A stretch of DNA of 64,000 bases from Engraulis encrasicolus (Eukaryota; Chordata; Actinopteri; Clupeiformes; Engraulidae), in contig NC_085869.1 in the NCBI RefSeq assembly GCF_034702125.1, forward strand, positions 52,441,550 through 52,505,549, in the 5' to 3' direction. The notes under the pieces were generated by a model. It was not told the DNA's origin, did no database searches, and was given only the letters and a program-made list of their open reading frames with translations. Positions 22,223 to 33,789 of this stretch are shown here, piece by piece; position 1 is the first letter of the stretch; each line of letters opens with the position of its first letter. A program made the position numbers and the translations under genes.

Positions 22223-22745
22223 GGGTGATTTCACGTGAAATCAGACACTTTGGGACCCGGCCAACCCGGATTTCAATCATACTTGTTGTGCCTTTTTAGT
22301 AGCAAGGTAGCACCCCAGAACTGCATTGGTTTGAATCTGACATGAATATTAAGGTAGAAACAGACTAGTGAAGGTTTACAAATGAGGGTAGGACACTATA
22401 CATTCAGCCTTGATTATATCAGTCAGTGTTAGTCACAAAAAGATGTCTGTGTGGTGTTGTTTGAAAGCTCTTTTCTGGCTCTACATATTACACAATCAGC
22501 TTGGATTACAACAACCCTCTGAATATGAATTATGATAAATTGACAATTTATAAATTGAATATCTAAAAAAAACATGCTTTAAAATGGCCGGCTTCTTGTA
22601 TTAACGTAGCCTGCAATGTCACGAACAACGCCTGAAATGCTGGTGTTTGGTTCTTTATTCATTTCAGAGATAATGGGACTCAAAAATATGGCATCATACA
22701 AATCACTTAGTAATAATATGGTAATGCCATAGTAATATCACATGA
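22223..22745. mobile_element. Solo terminus of the foldback element family
   Basis: Starts GGGTGATTTCACGTGAAATC and follows the first about 520 bases of the arm at 42700, including CAACCCGGATTTC and TAGCAAGGTAGCACCCCAGA. It is more diverged than the two arms at 42.7-45.6 kb, so it is older. It stops at ATCACATGAC, where the hAT-like element was inserted. Confidence 0.75.
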
Positions 22746-22751
22746 CAGCAT

Positions 22752-24291
22752 CAGGGTTCCCACACTTTTTCAAAAATCATTTTCCAGGACATTTCCAGGA
22801 CATTTCCAGGACTATTTTTGGATAATTCAGGACGGATATTTCATCCGTCGGACCCACAATTTGGACATACACAGCGACACACAATGCATTTTAGAGACAA
22901 TGTGACTTTAAGGTTGGAATGAGTTGTAATGAATGAGTACAGTGTGTTAAGGAAGAGGGTACGTCCAAAGACGTCATAAGAGCATAGTATGGCATGGCCG
23001 CAAGGGGAGTCACTTTCTTCTTCTGCAGTTAGTACTAAGGAGACTAGTGATAGGAGGGATTACATTAAACACTGACAACTGGATCTCCTCTCTTGACCAA
23101 TTTTGCGAAGTTACAGAGTTCAGATTTTGTCCATTATGGCGTTGCACCCACTGACCATGAGCACAGTGTCTTTAAGCAATGTCCTCGGACTACACCTAAC
23201 CCAATGCATTTTCCATTGAGTGATACTTCTTATCCAATGTACATTATTTGCTTAGTACTGGCGGCAAGGTAAAATGCAAAGCCACTACCGCCAGGGCTGG
23301 AGTGTGGAACAGGTCATAGGACATAGTGAATTTGTGTCAGCTGTAATTAAGGCTGAATGACAGCTGTAATTTAACCATAAACTGAACACTGACGACAGGA
23401 CATCCTATTTTGACCGGGCCGGAACTTGCAGCAGCTCCTCGCACCCGCAATTCAAATTGCGGAGTTTCCAGTGTCACAATTTTTATCGATCATGGCCTTG
23501 CATCCACTGCGCATGGTGTCCCCGGGCTACGCCCCCGTACTACACCGTGGTCAATGCAATTTCCTGCGAATAAGCGTTCTTATCCATTCTATGTTCTTTG
23601 TCCAAAGGTATTGACCTGGGTTGCGGTTGAAGATCCCCAGTTGTCCCGCTAGTAGGAATCTGCTGGAGCTTGGCGACCACACCCATATGTCAAATTTCGC
23701 AAGCCCAGCACGTGCAACCTCTGTTCAATTGAAATGCTTTCTGATCCACAAAACGTTTATTCGGAATTAAATGAAAGTGCAATGTAAACTCAAATTATCT
23801 CAGAAAGTAATACCTTAATAATAGTCTCTCTCTTATCGCAAAAAATAGTGTACTTGGATTTAAATGCATTCTCCACAAGACTTGACTTTGACTTTTTTGC
23901 TCACCAACCATTGTGGGCAGTGGTTTCTGTCTTTCTGTAGGCCAGTTTTGTTGACAGTTTCTTTTTCCCTGGAATATTCTTGCATACAAACAATTGATGC
24001 GACTACTGTGATTTGTCACACCAAAGATCAAACTAGCTTTCAAAGTGGCTAGTGAGACTGAAAGCTATGATCTCCAAAAAAGATAGCAGTACAATTTTTT
24101 GTAAGGAAGTGCTAGCACTGCCTATTTGTAGGCCTTTTATGACCGTAAGCAGGTTTTCGAGAGATATATAACGCCATGATATCAGCTAGCGACTTTTCAG
24201 CAAGCCAACTAGCGACTTCTAGTGACTTTTGGCAACACTGAGTCAAAGAATATGACTGTGTATAAGTGCAATCAAAGACGGCAACCTGACC

Positions 24292-24357
<66 letters not shown>

Positions 24358-24600
24358 TGTGTGTGGACAATAATGCATTCAATAGATGGATATAAATTGA
24401 ATCGTCATGTCTACAGTAGACTCGGAGAAGAGTAAAAATAATACCACAAACAAAATCGGGAAAAAGTTGAAGGGAAAAAAATCCAGGACAAATATTTTTT
24501 TTCCAGGACATTTGGTGAATTTCCAGGACTTTCAAGGACTTGAAAACACATCTCTAAATTTCCAGGTTTTCCAGGTTTTCCAGGACGTGTGGGAACCCTG
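22752..24600. mobile_element. hAT-like non-autonomous element, 1849 bases
   Basis: Inverted ends CAGGGTTCCCACAC and GTGTGGGAACCCTG. The flanking direct repeat CAGCAT is at 22746-22751 and 24601-24606 (hAT elements usually leave 8 bases, so two may have decayed). Subterminal TTTCCAGGACA repeats occur at both sides. Two related internal blocks (about 23080-23240 and 23410-23600) suggest an internal tandem duplication. A (GT)n tract is at 24297-24354. No transposase frame. Confidence 0.8.
24297..24358. repeat. (GT)n microsatellite
   Basis: Inside the hAT-like element. Confidence 0.95.
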
Positions 24601-24831
24601 CAGCATGTCTATCAGAATATGTGAAGGATGGAGATGGGAACACAGATGAGAACACAGAAATCCTGCAATATCTTCAATACAAATTAAAACGTAACTGCCC
24701 AGTGGGATCTATTAGTCTAAGCAAATGATCACATTTATTACATTGGTGGGACAAAATGCAACAAAATGCAAGACTTCTCAAGCTTCCCACAAAGTAATAA
24801 GGAAGCTGTGTACTACGATGGCAGGAGGCAA

Positions 24832-24952
24832 GAATTATTATGTTGGCAGGAAATTATTACGTTGCCCAGGCTATTACGTCTGAAATGCACACTTTTTTAT
24901 TACGTTGGCAGGGTTATTACGTTAGTGAGAAGTTGTTACGTTGTTGGGTGTT
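24832..24952. repeat. CCAACGTAATAA-type repeat, reverse-orientation fragment
   Basis: TTATTACGTTGGCAGG units and CGTCTGAAATGCACACTTTT mirror the repeat at 21100-21361. Confidence 0.65.
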
Positions 24953-25311
24953 ACAACCCATCAAATTGGTGATTCTACTGGGCTACAGAGTGCATAGGGC
25001 AGCTTCAGGTGCCATAGATCAGGGGTGGGGAACCTATGTCTCAAGGCTGTTTTATGCGGCCCATGATATAATTCCAATGTTATGCAGCTTCACATGAAAT
25101 AAGGCATATTTTGTAAAGGAATCTTAGAAATTACACATTTGCAATACAACTACATTATATTCAGGGGACCAAAAGAAGGTGGAGTCTGTTTTAAAGGTGG
25201 CTGCCTTCAATATAGGCCTAAAGTGCAGGGTGAAATCCTGGTTTGTGTTCATGATATGGCCATCAGAGAACTTCTACGGCCCTAGGACGAATTTGAAGTG
25301 GCCCCTCGAAT
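24953..25311. other. No gene recognised
   Basis: Contains a CAGGGGTGGGGAACCTATG motif like the ends of common hAT MITEs, but the partner end was not delimited. Confidence 0.3.
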
Positions 25312-26308
25312 CAATATGGTCCAGCTGCGTCTTGTCCAGCTAATACCGCTACGCCCATTCCTCCTTACTAGACCGCCCTCACAGTAACGCCCCTTTGGCT
25401 GTTCAAGTTTCTCAAGTCAGTGACATGCTGCCGAATGACAACACAAGCGCCGCACAGGACTTTTTAAAACGACTGAATGGATTTCGCTGCAGCGATCACT
25501 CAACTGTCGGTAAGATTTCAATATAAATGCATGAATATACATAACGGTTACTTTACGAGTTGACTTTCAGTCGGAGGGCGAACATTTACCTCGGCCCACC
25601 AACTAGCGGTTTTGGCTAATGTTATTTAGCTTCAAGGCAAGCTAACAGGCCGCCCTTCCTAAGTTTCAGATGTTGTGTGTATATTTGTCATAATGACTTG
25701 ATGTAGTAGTGCTAAAAATAAACCTTTATATGTTCTCTTAGTGAACTTCTCAAAATATATGGGCTATAATGTATAATGTACTTGGGATGGGTTTATCGTT
25801 ACCCATTGTTTCTGATGGGGCGTTAATTGGTGTGGCACCCCGGAAATCTTCCTCACTTCTGGCAAGGGGTAAGCTGTGTTATTTTTTCCTCCGTGTCACA
25901 AACTATTTAATGATGTTTCTGTACTTTAATTTCTCTGTTATTTTATTGATCTTTGATGGGAGCATATTCTGTTACGTTTGTGTTGATATTTTCGTTGCAA
26001 TTTTCGCTCAAAGTATGTAAATTAGCGCTATTAATGTCCGCGATCGTTATGAAGTTAACAGGTGCTAACGAGCCTATTGTGTCGCAGGAATGCCGTTTGC
26101 TTCGCCCCCTTGCAGTGTGCCTCATTGTGTCCGCCCTGTCTGTTGTTTCAGATTGGGAAGTAAATAAATGCTACTGGATCGAGACCCCTCATCTCTCCTG
26201 CCTCTTCAATCATCCAAAGACTGTTAAGTTTGTTATTTTAATGTAATGGTCGGTTCATGTCCGTATTGACTTGACTTGTCATTGGGTCTGATTTTAAATG
26301 TGCCATAT

Positions 26309-26480
26309 AGTTCAATGTGGGAGCAGGTTCACACACTAAATAAGACACTAAGGTCAAGCACAATCAGATTTTTTTTTTTTAAACAATTCTCAGAGCAGAG
26401 TAGAGCAGACGTTTCAGGTTACTGCCATCAGAGAGTAGTGACTTGACCTTAGTGTCTTAAGTGTGCTCCCACATTGAACT
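26309..26480. repeat. Inverted repeat, copy A
   Basis: AGTTCAATGTGGGAGCA and CACTAAGGTCAAG pair with CTTGACCTTAGTG and TGCTCCCACATTGAACT. On the minus strand the loop contains CTGATGGCAG...CTGAAACGTC. Confidence 0.75.
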
Positions 26481-26576
26481 CTACTTTTTGGGTCCATGCA
26501 CCTACTTATTTCTAAACATCTAAGCGCAATTATACCCCTGCCTCCTGATGTGCCATATAACCTGTATCTCTCCAAT

Positions 26577-26609
<33 letters not shown>

Positions 26610-26623
26610 ATGTGTGCACGCAG

Positions 26624-26736
26624 ATATAAGAAGTTGGGGTTGATGATCCACATGATGGTGATGGACCAGGACAGCTCTGGACCTCCTGACTGGCAGCTCC
26701 ATCCTCAACCTCTTCCTGCCCTTCACACATGTGCAG
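26624..26736 (+). other. Exon-like module 1A
   Basis: A 113-base segment between CACGCAG and GTGCAG|GTAAGG. One frame is open (YKKLGLMIHMMVMDQDSSG onward). It is related to module 2A at 27647 by the shared TTGATGA...CATGGTGATGG, CCTCATCCTC-like and CTTCACACATGTGCAG sequences. The next acceptor-like site (TTTCTGACAG) is at 26960, giving a 224-base intron. Function unknown. Confidence 0.35.
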
Positions 26737-27077
26737 GTAAGGCCAATTTTTAAAAACTCACTGCATTGTCTGTGGCAAACGTAGGAGAAAAGGAGTGTGC
26801 GAGTGAGTAAGTGAGAACCCGGTCATTATACATGTGACCCTTAAAGGGCGTGTGTCTCCTAGAACCAAGACAGTGGCAGTGTGTGTCTGTCTGTCTTTGG
26901 TTAAGGATATCTTTAAGATATTACCTTGTTGTGGTAACATAATTTTGCTATTTCTGACAGGCAGAGAGGCAGTTTTCTGAAGGATGGTTGATGTCAGTAC
27001 CAACATGTTGTGATGGAGGCTTCCACCTGAGCTGAACACAGAAACTTGCACACAGTGGTGAGTAAAACACTGAATCT

Positions 27078-27329
27078 AAAGACAAGCTGGGCTACTTCAC
27101 AGTGACTAGACCCAGAGATGACTGGAGCACTCAGCAACTTTTTTAGAGGTTTTTTATTTTGGTGCACAAAATGACTGACGTTTCGGCGCACGGCGCACCG
27201 GCGCACTCTGAGGAAGGCGCAGGTGCGCCGAAACGTCAGTCATTTTGTGCACCAAAATAAAAAAAGAGTTGCTGAGTGCTCCAGTCATCTCTGGGTCTAG
27301 TCACTGTGAAGTAGCCCAGCTTGTCTTTA
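27078..27329. repeat. Long inverted repeat with hammerhead-like core, copy A
   Basis: AAGACAAGCTGGGCTACTTC at the left is mirrored by GAAGTAGCCCAGCTTGTCTT at the right. The centre holds CTGAGGAAGGCGCAGGTGCG then CCGAAACGTCAGTC. A recurrent CTGANG...CGAAAC arrangement like this is seen in hammerhead ribozymes of Penelope-like elements. Confidence 0.7.
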
Positions 27330-27646
27330 TACTGCTGTCCTCGACGGTGAGCACCACCAAGGCTGAAGCGCAGACATCCCCTCTTCGAAAACACTGAATC
27401 TGTTTTGTTCTGCACTAGAACTATACATATTTCAAACAGTAATTCCTTTCTGTGCTGTGTTCGTTTATTGCAATATGTATAGAGGATAACACAAAACACT
27501 GGCACTGTAGTGATCCCTGCACAGGCCAGAAGCTGTGTATCTTCAGCCTGGTGTTCTGCATTAAAATGATGGGTGTGTTTTTTTTATGTAGTGTATTCTA
27601 TGTATCCCTCTCGTGTGTGTGTGTGTGTCTGTGTGCATGCGTGCAG

Positions 27647-27815
27647 ATGGAAGCAGTCGTTCCTGTTTAGCATCGATATGCTGCGAATGGGTTTGATGAG
27701 TCACAGCATGGTGATGGGCAATCAGCATCAGGACCAGGGCCGCTCACAAGGAGAACCTCCTGCCCTGCCTCTTCATCCTCAACCTCCAATCTTCCTGCTC
27801 TTCACACATGTGCAG
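27647..27815 (+). other. Exon-like module 2A
   Basis: A 169-base segment between GTGCAG and GTGCAG|GTGAGG, with a frame reading WKQSFLFSIDMLRMGLMSHS on to FTHVQ. The following TTTTGACAG ends at 28039, again a 224-base intron. Homologous to module 1A. Function unknown. Confidence 0.35.
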
Positions 27816-28079
27816 GTGAGGACAACCTCTAAAATGCACACTTGACTTGAGGCAAAGGGGGAGAGATTAGGCGTGCATGCATGCACGCGCACCAAACTTT
27901 AAGACAGTAGCAGTGTGTGTGGGGGCATGTGCACAAGCATATGCACGTGCTCATGTCATGTCCTTCTGTAGGTAGATAAGGGGTGGTTGTTTTTGTCTTA
28001 ATAGTCATTCATAACATTAACATGCCTTTTTTTTGACAGGCACGGAGCCAGCTTTCAGAGGGAGGGCTGATGACACCAG

Positions 28080-28560
28080 CAACTTCGGATCTGAACCTGA
28101 TCAACCCAGCACCAACCACTGTGCCGCTCCTCCTCTGCCAACTGCACCACATGGCTCCACCATCTCAAAAAGGCACAGACACTACTCCACTTCCTGCGAA
28201 GGATGAGAGAAGAGCCGACCTCCCCACATCGGCACTCACCACCTTCTACAGGGGTGTCATTGAGAGCACCCTGGCCAGCAGCCTCTCTGTCTGGCATGGC
28301 AGCCGTCAAGAGTGGTGAGGACAGCAGAAAAGCTCATAAGATCACCCCTACCAGCCATTCCGGATCTGTACACTTCACACTGTTCCAAGAGGGCAATGAA
28401 CATCATAAAGACACAACTCATCCAGCACACAGACCGCCCTCCCTACTACCATCAGGGAAGCGCTAGCCCACCATGCGGTGCTGCAAAAGCACACTGGGAA
28501 ACGGCTTCTTTCCACAAGCCATCAGACTCCTCAACGCACTGAAGAAAACCACATGAATAA
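28080..28560 (+). pseudogene. CR1/L2-like LINE fragment with frameshifts, copy A
   Basis: Pieces in different frames: AQTLLHFLRRMREE, LTTFYRGVIESTLASSLSVW, RTAEKLIRSPLPAIPDLYTS, THPAHRPPSLLPSGKR. Together they resemble the C-terminal part of a CR1/L2 ORF2. Broken by several frame changes, so not functional. Confidence 0.65.
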
Positions 28561-29081
28561 CCAAGGACACGAGAGAATATTCCATGAACACTTCTTTCAC
28601 CATGCCACTTACATTTTACTCATTGCACCTTGTATACAGCATCTTCACATCACCTGTATGAACTCCTCCTGCCATGTGTGTGTGTGTGTGTGTCCACTGT
28701 GTTTGTGTATTTATTGTCCATCAGTATGTTAATTGCACACTGTTTGGGTGTGAGTGTATTTATAGTATGTATCAGTCTGTATTTAATGTCAATGCCTTAT
28801 TTTTAGTTATTAGTTAAATGCACATTGGAGACTGGTCAAACACAATTTCAAACTTTGTGTTAACCCTCCATAGATTTTTTTGTCAAAAAATGGAGTCTAA
28901 TCTACTGTACTAGGCTATCAACAGACCACACAGTTGAGTGCTGTTTTATGCACTCTGAATATGAGGAGAGGAAGAGGTGACCGTTCACACTTCATAGTGT
29001 AAAAGTAAACGGAAATAAATTTTCACATTTCATTCCTGTCTCGTTCGTTCACTTCTTTCAGCAATGTATGTGGCCTACATG

Positions 29082-29245
29082 CAGGGAAGCTGACAGGGGG
29101 GACAAAGGGGTCCGTTGACCTGGGCCCAGTGAGACGAGGGGTCCAGGAATGGGTCCTCATTACATTGTATGTAGTCTATGTATTGAGTGGGGGGCCCTTT
29201 CAGATGACTTTGTCCTGGGCACAGCCAAAGCTGTCAGCGGCCCTG
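29082..29245 (-). mobile_element. hAT-like MITE (CAGGGCCGCTGACAGC family), copy A
   Basis: Ends CAGGGAAGCTGACAGGGG and CAGCGGCCCTG with the shared GGGCCCTTTCAGATGACTTT interior. The flanks do not show an 8-base repeat, so an end may be altered. Confidence 0.65.
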
Positions 29246-30521
29246 ATTATGTACGCACAAACACTGGTTATGATGGTAGGAAAAATGTTCTGTTTTCTGA
29301 TGGCCTTTGAATTAAGACAGGCCAATCTGGAACCTCTCCTGGATAAAGAGGTAAGCTTCAATAGTGTGGTCACTCCTAAATCATAGACAGACATGGAGTA
29401 TGGTAGGCCTATGGTAATGAAGAAATCGTTTTTCTCCAATAGAACAAAAATGGCCTATTGCCATTTCAAATACTATTTCATATATTTTTTCATTAATATC
29501 TGCTCTTTCCAAGCTGACCACATTGCCACATAAATGTGGTGAGGTGACACGCATTACTTTAAAAAGTCGGGAATGTGTTGCTGATGTTTTACATCGTTTC
29601 AAACTTTTCTAAGTAGCCTATACCAAGTGAACAACCTCGCCAAAAAGGGTTTTTTAATTATTATTATTTGTCCGGGTGTGTGAATATCCTGGAAAGGATG
29701 TTAAATCATATATAGCCTACACAGTGTTAACAGTGACCTTGATACACACAGCTAGGTAAGGTGATGTCAACGTCGTCGTGTTGAAATTAAAGCATTTTGG
29801 CGACCCGATACGTTGCTATGACAAATTTGTGCATAGCGACACGAGTCCTAAACAGTAGGCTACAATGTCCAAGGTACGGGAAGACAAAGCAAGATACATT
29901 GGGATTAGAAAACGTGTGATTTATCTCACTTTCTTACATACATTGTTGAGAATATTATGTCAGTGGAATGTTCAGTGAAACGTTTCTCTGGAAGATTTGG
30001 ACGGGATATCTTTGTAACAAACAATGGAGCCTTCATCCGGAAATGGCCTTGAAAATGACATCATGCAGTATCCCTTCACGATTGGCCAATACGGCAAATG
30101 CCGGGAACGCCCATGGGCGTGCTTGCATTAAGGGTGGAACTGTTTTACTGCAGCTGGACCCTTCTCCCTCGAATGACAAAGGTTCCCCACCCCGGCCCTA
30201 GACACAAATGGCACGCTGCCTTCACTAGATTCAATCAAGTTTACAGTCAGTTAGGGCTTTGTAGGGCAGTAGAAATGCCGGGACTCAAACCCAGACCCTC
30301 TGGAGTGCAACCCTTCTCCCATCCATTGTGCCCCGCTCATCATCTATGCACTGCCCATCATGGGGTCCCTTGCACCCATGTACTGGTTCCCTCACAACTA
30401 CGAACTACGAACTACGCCTCAGACACAATGAGTGTGCCTCTGATCATGGCATCCCGGCAGCCATCCCGTTTACAACTTTAACAGTGTAGGATAATATAGA
30501 GTTGGCCCACCAGGACTTGGG

Positions 30522-31240
30522 TGGAAGACGTGACGCCTTGTTTTTTTTTGTAACATTGGTTAAAAACCTACAAAACCGTTATTTTTCCTTTAAAAAACAA
30601 ATGTCAATGAAAAAAGATGTGGTACATTATGTTTCATATTAGTCTTAGATGAGAAGAAACATTTTTGTTAAGATTTATGTAAAGGTTTATATGTCAAATA
30701 TCCTGCGGTGTGACTGTAACATTAATGAAACCTGGAATATAATATATATATAAAATTAACCAACAACATTTTGAATAATGTATGAAGCATTTGGCATGAT
30801 TGCATAAATATAAACTTTATATTAAGATATGTGAATGTGAAAAAAACTCAAGACAGTAATATTAACTACAAGTTCAATTTCGTAACACAAATTGCGTCCT
30901 GTGGGGTGACATGTATGTCAATGTTTGTGAACGGGCAGCTGCAAGGCCAACTACAAGGGTCTTAAAGACTGGCTCCTAACCAGTCAGTACCTCAGTTATT
31001 GGAGAGTGCTGTGGAAGCTTAAGGTGGCTATTAACCTCTTAATATGTCTTCATATTGCAATGTTTCTGTCACACAAGGCTTAGGTTCATTTCATAGTGTC
31101 CTGTGGTGTGACTGCTCTTATAGAAGGAAAAAAAGGTTTTTTTAATAAATCAAAACACATATTAAGATTAAACACAATATCATTATCAAGTTAGCATGAG
31201 GGTTGTGACATGCCTATGCAATGTGTTGATGCAGGACACA
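30522..31240 (-). repeat. CACACCACAGGACA-type dispersed repeat, copy in duplication A
   Basis: Reverse complement of the 18170-18830 sequence (GTCTTAGATGAGAAGAAAC, TCCTGTGGTGTGACTGC). No open frame. Confidence 0.6.
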
Positions 31241-31379
31241 TTTTCTCAAAAATGGCAAAAATTAGGCGAAATTCCACGGACCACTAAGTTCTTTATTTTT
31301 TTTCTATTTTTTTCCAATTTTTTCAATCAATTTTTTCAGGAATTGGAAAAACTTTTTTTTTTTTTTTGGCATACGCCCT

Positions 31380-31465
31380 TAAACGTCAGCCACCCACTTA
31401 CACCCAGATCTTCTGGGGTACCAAACTGGGACTCTAACTGCTACACCAAAGTGCCAGGCCTGTGA
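31380..31465 (-). repeat. Possible tRNA-like SINE head
   Basis: On the minus strand GCACTTTGGTGTAGCAGTTA resembles a pol III A box region. The B box is degenerate. Repeated in copy B near 40575-40663. Confidence 0.3.
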
Positions 31466-32086
31466 CAAATCACACCGAAAACCCTAGTAATGGTCCTAGT
31501 AACATCACAGGCTAGTACTGATCTGTAACAAAAATATATAATCGTGAAAACAGGAATATGGACTTTGACCTGCAGTACAATGTCCAGTTGACCTGCTTCA
31601 ATGAAGCAAGCTGAGCCCAATCAGTGACTGTTATTACTAACCTGCAGCAATATCAAACTCAGAAGCAAAAACAGGAATAGCCTATGGAGTTTTTACGAGA
31701 ACAAATTATCTAGTGAAATCCCAAAGACGCAACAGGCTATTGTCATATTTGAAATGGTTTCCTATCTAAAATAATGAAATAGAACAGCAATTTCTCATAC
31801 CAGGGCTTTGTTATAATTGATCCGATGCCCACACCATTCTGAGCATTTTCAAATTCAATTTCATATCAAATGGTTGGACTGGAAGCTGAATGACAGAAAG
31901 GAAGGACAGTATTGCCAGATGCTGATAAGTTTCCATCAGAAAAGTGAACACGGCTGAGATGGGATGGTATGAGCTGGGGTGGTTGGAAGCTCTAAATTGA
32001 CACCCACCAAACGCCCAAAGGCTGGTAAAAATTCAGCTTGGCTGGTAGAAAATAAAACTTACCAGCAACTTTGACCAACTGGTGAG

Positions 32087-32640
32087 CAGGGGTGGAAAAG
32101 TAACTTATTACTTTTACTCAATATTGTACTTGAGTAGCTTTTATGAATACTTTGTACTTTTTAAGTATTTTTTTAAATTAATACTTTTACTTGTACTTGA
32201 GTACATTTTGACCCAAGTACTTTACTCAATTACACTGGAACCTGGCCTGAGTACTGAGTAAAAAAAAATGACTGAGAGACAAAATGCCATGCACAATAAT
32301 GCCACAATCCGCCGGAAATGAAAGATTGTGCAGGATGGCACACAGCATTTCCACTATTTTACTATCTTGTATCAATGTATTGGATGATGGCTGGCGCCAA
32401 GCAAGAGATAGAGGTTATGGAGGACGATATTCAAGAAAAATAAACATGACATTCTCAAGAGGACAGCTAATTAAAAGTAACTAAGTACTTTTTACTCAAA
32501 TTACATTTTAAGTGAAGTACTTTTTACTTTTACTTGAGTAGATTTTTAGATAGGTACTTTTACTTGTACTTGAGTAGAATTTAGGCAAAGTAAAGATACT
32601 TTTACTTGAGTACACATTTTCGGTACTCTTTCCACCTCTG
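32087..32640. mobile_element. hAT MITE with perfect target duplication, copy A
   Basis: Ends CAGGGGTGGAAAAGTAA and ACTCTTTCCACCTCTG, with arms of TTTTACTTGAGTA repeats. The 8-base duplication CTGGTGAG lies at 32079-32086 and 32641-32648. A 66-codon open frame inside has no known motif. Confidence 0.9.
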
Positions 32641-32646
32641 CTGGTG

Positions 32647-32680
<34 letters not shown>

Positions 32681-32758
32681 GCCAGTAAGATTAACATCTA
32701 CTAGTAATTTTGGCTCGTAATGAAAAAGTTGATTTAGAGCCCTGGTTGGAAAAGAGAA

Positions 32759-32762
<4 letters not shown>

Positions 32763-32846
<84 letters not shown>
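32763..32846. repeat. (GT)n microsatellite, copy A
   Basis: About 84 bases of GT; a shorter run lies at 32655-32681. Confidence 0.95.
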
Positions 32847-32847
<1 letters not shown>

Positions 32848-33234
32848 CTCGTACACACCCTACCCCCACCCCTCACAGGTTTTTAAACCATACCCAGTAC
32901 ACCTGTTTGTTTTTGCACTTGAAAAAGGACGAAGGTTCGAAACGTCGTGCAAATAAATCACTGGGAGCATTAACAGTGTTGCGGACTTCCATCATTTACT
33001 TCAGTTACTTTATTTTGTCCAGCACCTGTACTACTGATCTGCGCGCATTCTCTACCTTCTTGTGTGTGTGTTCTACACATTACTCGAACAAATCCTGAAG
33101 ATAATGCTGATGGACTGTGGAGAGCCTGGAGAATAAATACGTACATTTGAGCATATACAGTAGACTACCAAGGAAACAGGGGGGTAAAGTGGAGTTATTT
33201 TAATGGGATAATAACTGAGTAATAACAAAATATA

Positions 33235-33334
33235 NNNNNNNNNNNNNNNNNNNNNNNNNNNNNNNNNNNNNNNNNNNNNNNNNNNNNNNNNNNNNNNNNN
33301 NNNNNNNNNNNNNNNNNNNNNNNNNNNNNNNNNN
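33235..33334. other. Assembly gap of 100 N
   Basis: Exactly 100 N, the usual placeholder for a gap of unknown length. It sits at the right end of duplication copy A. Confidence 0.99.
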
Positions 33335-33547
33335 ATTGTGTACAGAGTGTTTGTCAATGTGTGTCTTTGTCTGTCAGTACATTGGTGTTTGTTTTACATA
33401 ACCGCATGTCTGTCTGTGTGTGATCAGTCTGGCTCTAAGTATCTCTACTCTAAGTATCCGTCTGTGTCCTTGTGTATATTTCTGTGTTTGTCTGAGTGTG
33501 TATCAGGTCAACAGTTCAGCTGCCAGAGAAAAGTCTATGGGTGTGTG

Positions 33548-33704
33548 CAGGGCCGCTGGCAGCTTTGGCCGGGCCCAGGACAAAGACATCTGCAAGGGCT
33601 CCAAAACCAATACATACAATGTAATGAGGATCCAAATTCTGGGCCCCCTATCTCCCTGGGTCTAGGACAACATACCCCTTTGTCCCTCCCTGTCGGCGGG
33701 CCTG
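33548..33704 (+). mobile_element. hAT MITE (CAGGGCCGCTGGCAGC family)
   Basis: 157 bases, ends CAGGGCCGC and GCGGGCCTG. A perfect 8-base duplication GGTGTGTG is at 33540-33547 and 33705-33712. The interior ATACAATGTAATGAGGATCC is shared with the other copies. Confidence 0.85.
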
Positions 33705-33789
33705 GGTGTGTGTTTGATGACAGCTATGTACAGTGGCTTTAACTTGCTACTGTCATCAACAAACAGCTACAGCCACTACTTACTACTAC

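Larger units (their letters stand above)
25312..33234 (+). repeat. 8-kb direct duplication, copy A
   Basis: Begins CAATATGGTCCAGCTGCG and parallels copy B (34340-42412) in order, orientation and nearly every base, with scattered small indels. Copy A stops at a run of 100 N. It contains two inverted repeats, exon-like modules, a LINE fragment, dispersed repeats and a hAT MITE, each duplicated in B. Confidence 0.95.

Noticed and set aside
25953..26246. Open frames conserved between the two 8-kb copies (25953-26246 and 35065-35253)
   Set aside because: Similarity reflects the recent duplication, not selection; frames differ by indels and show no domain.
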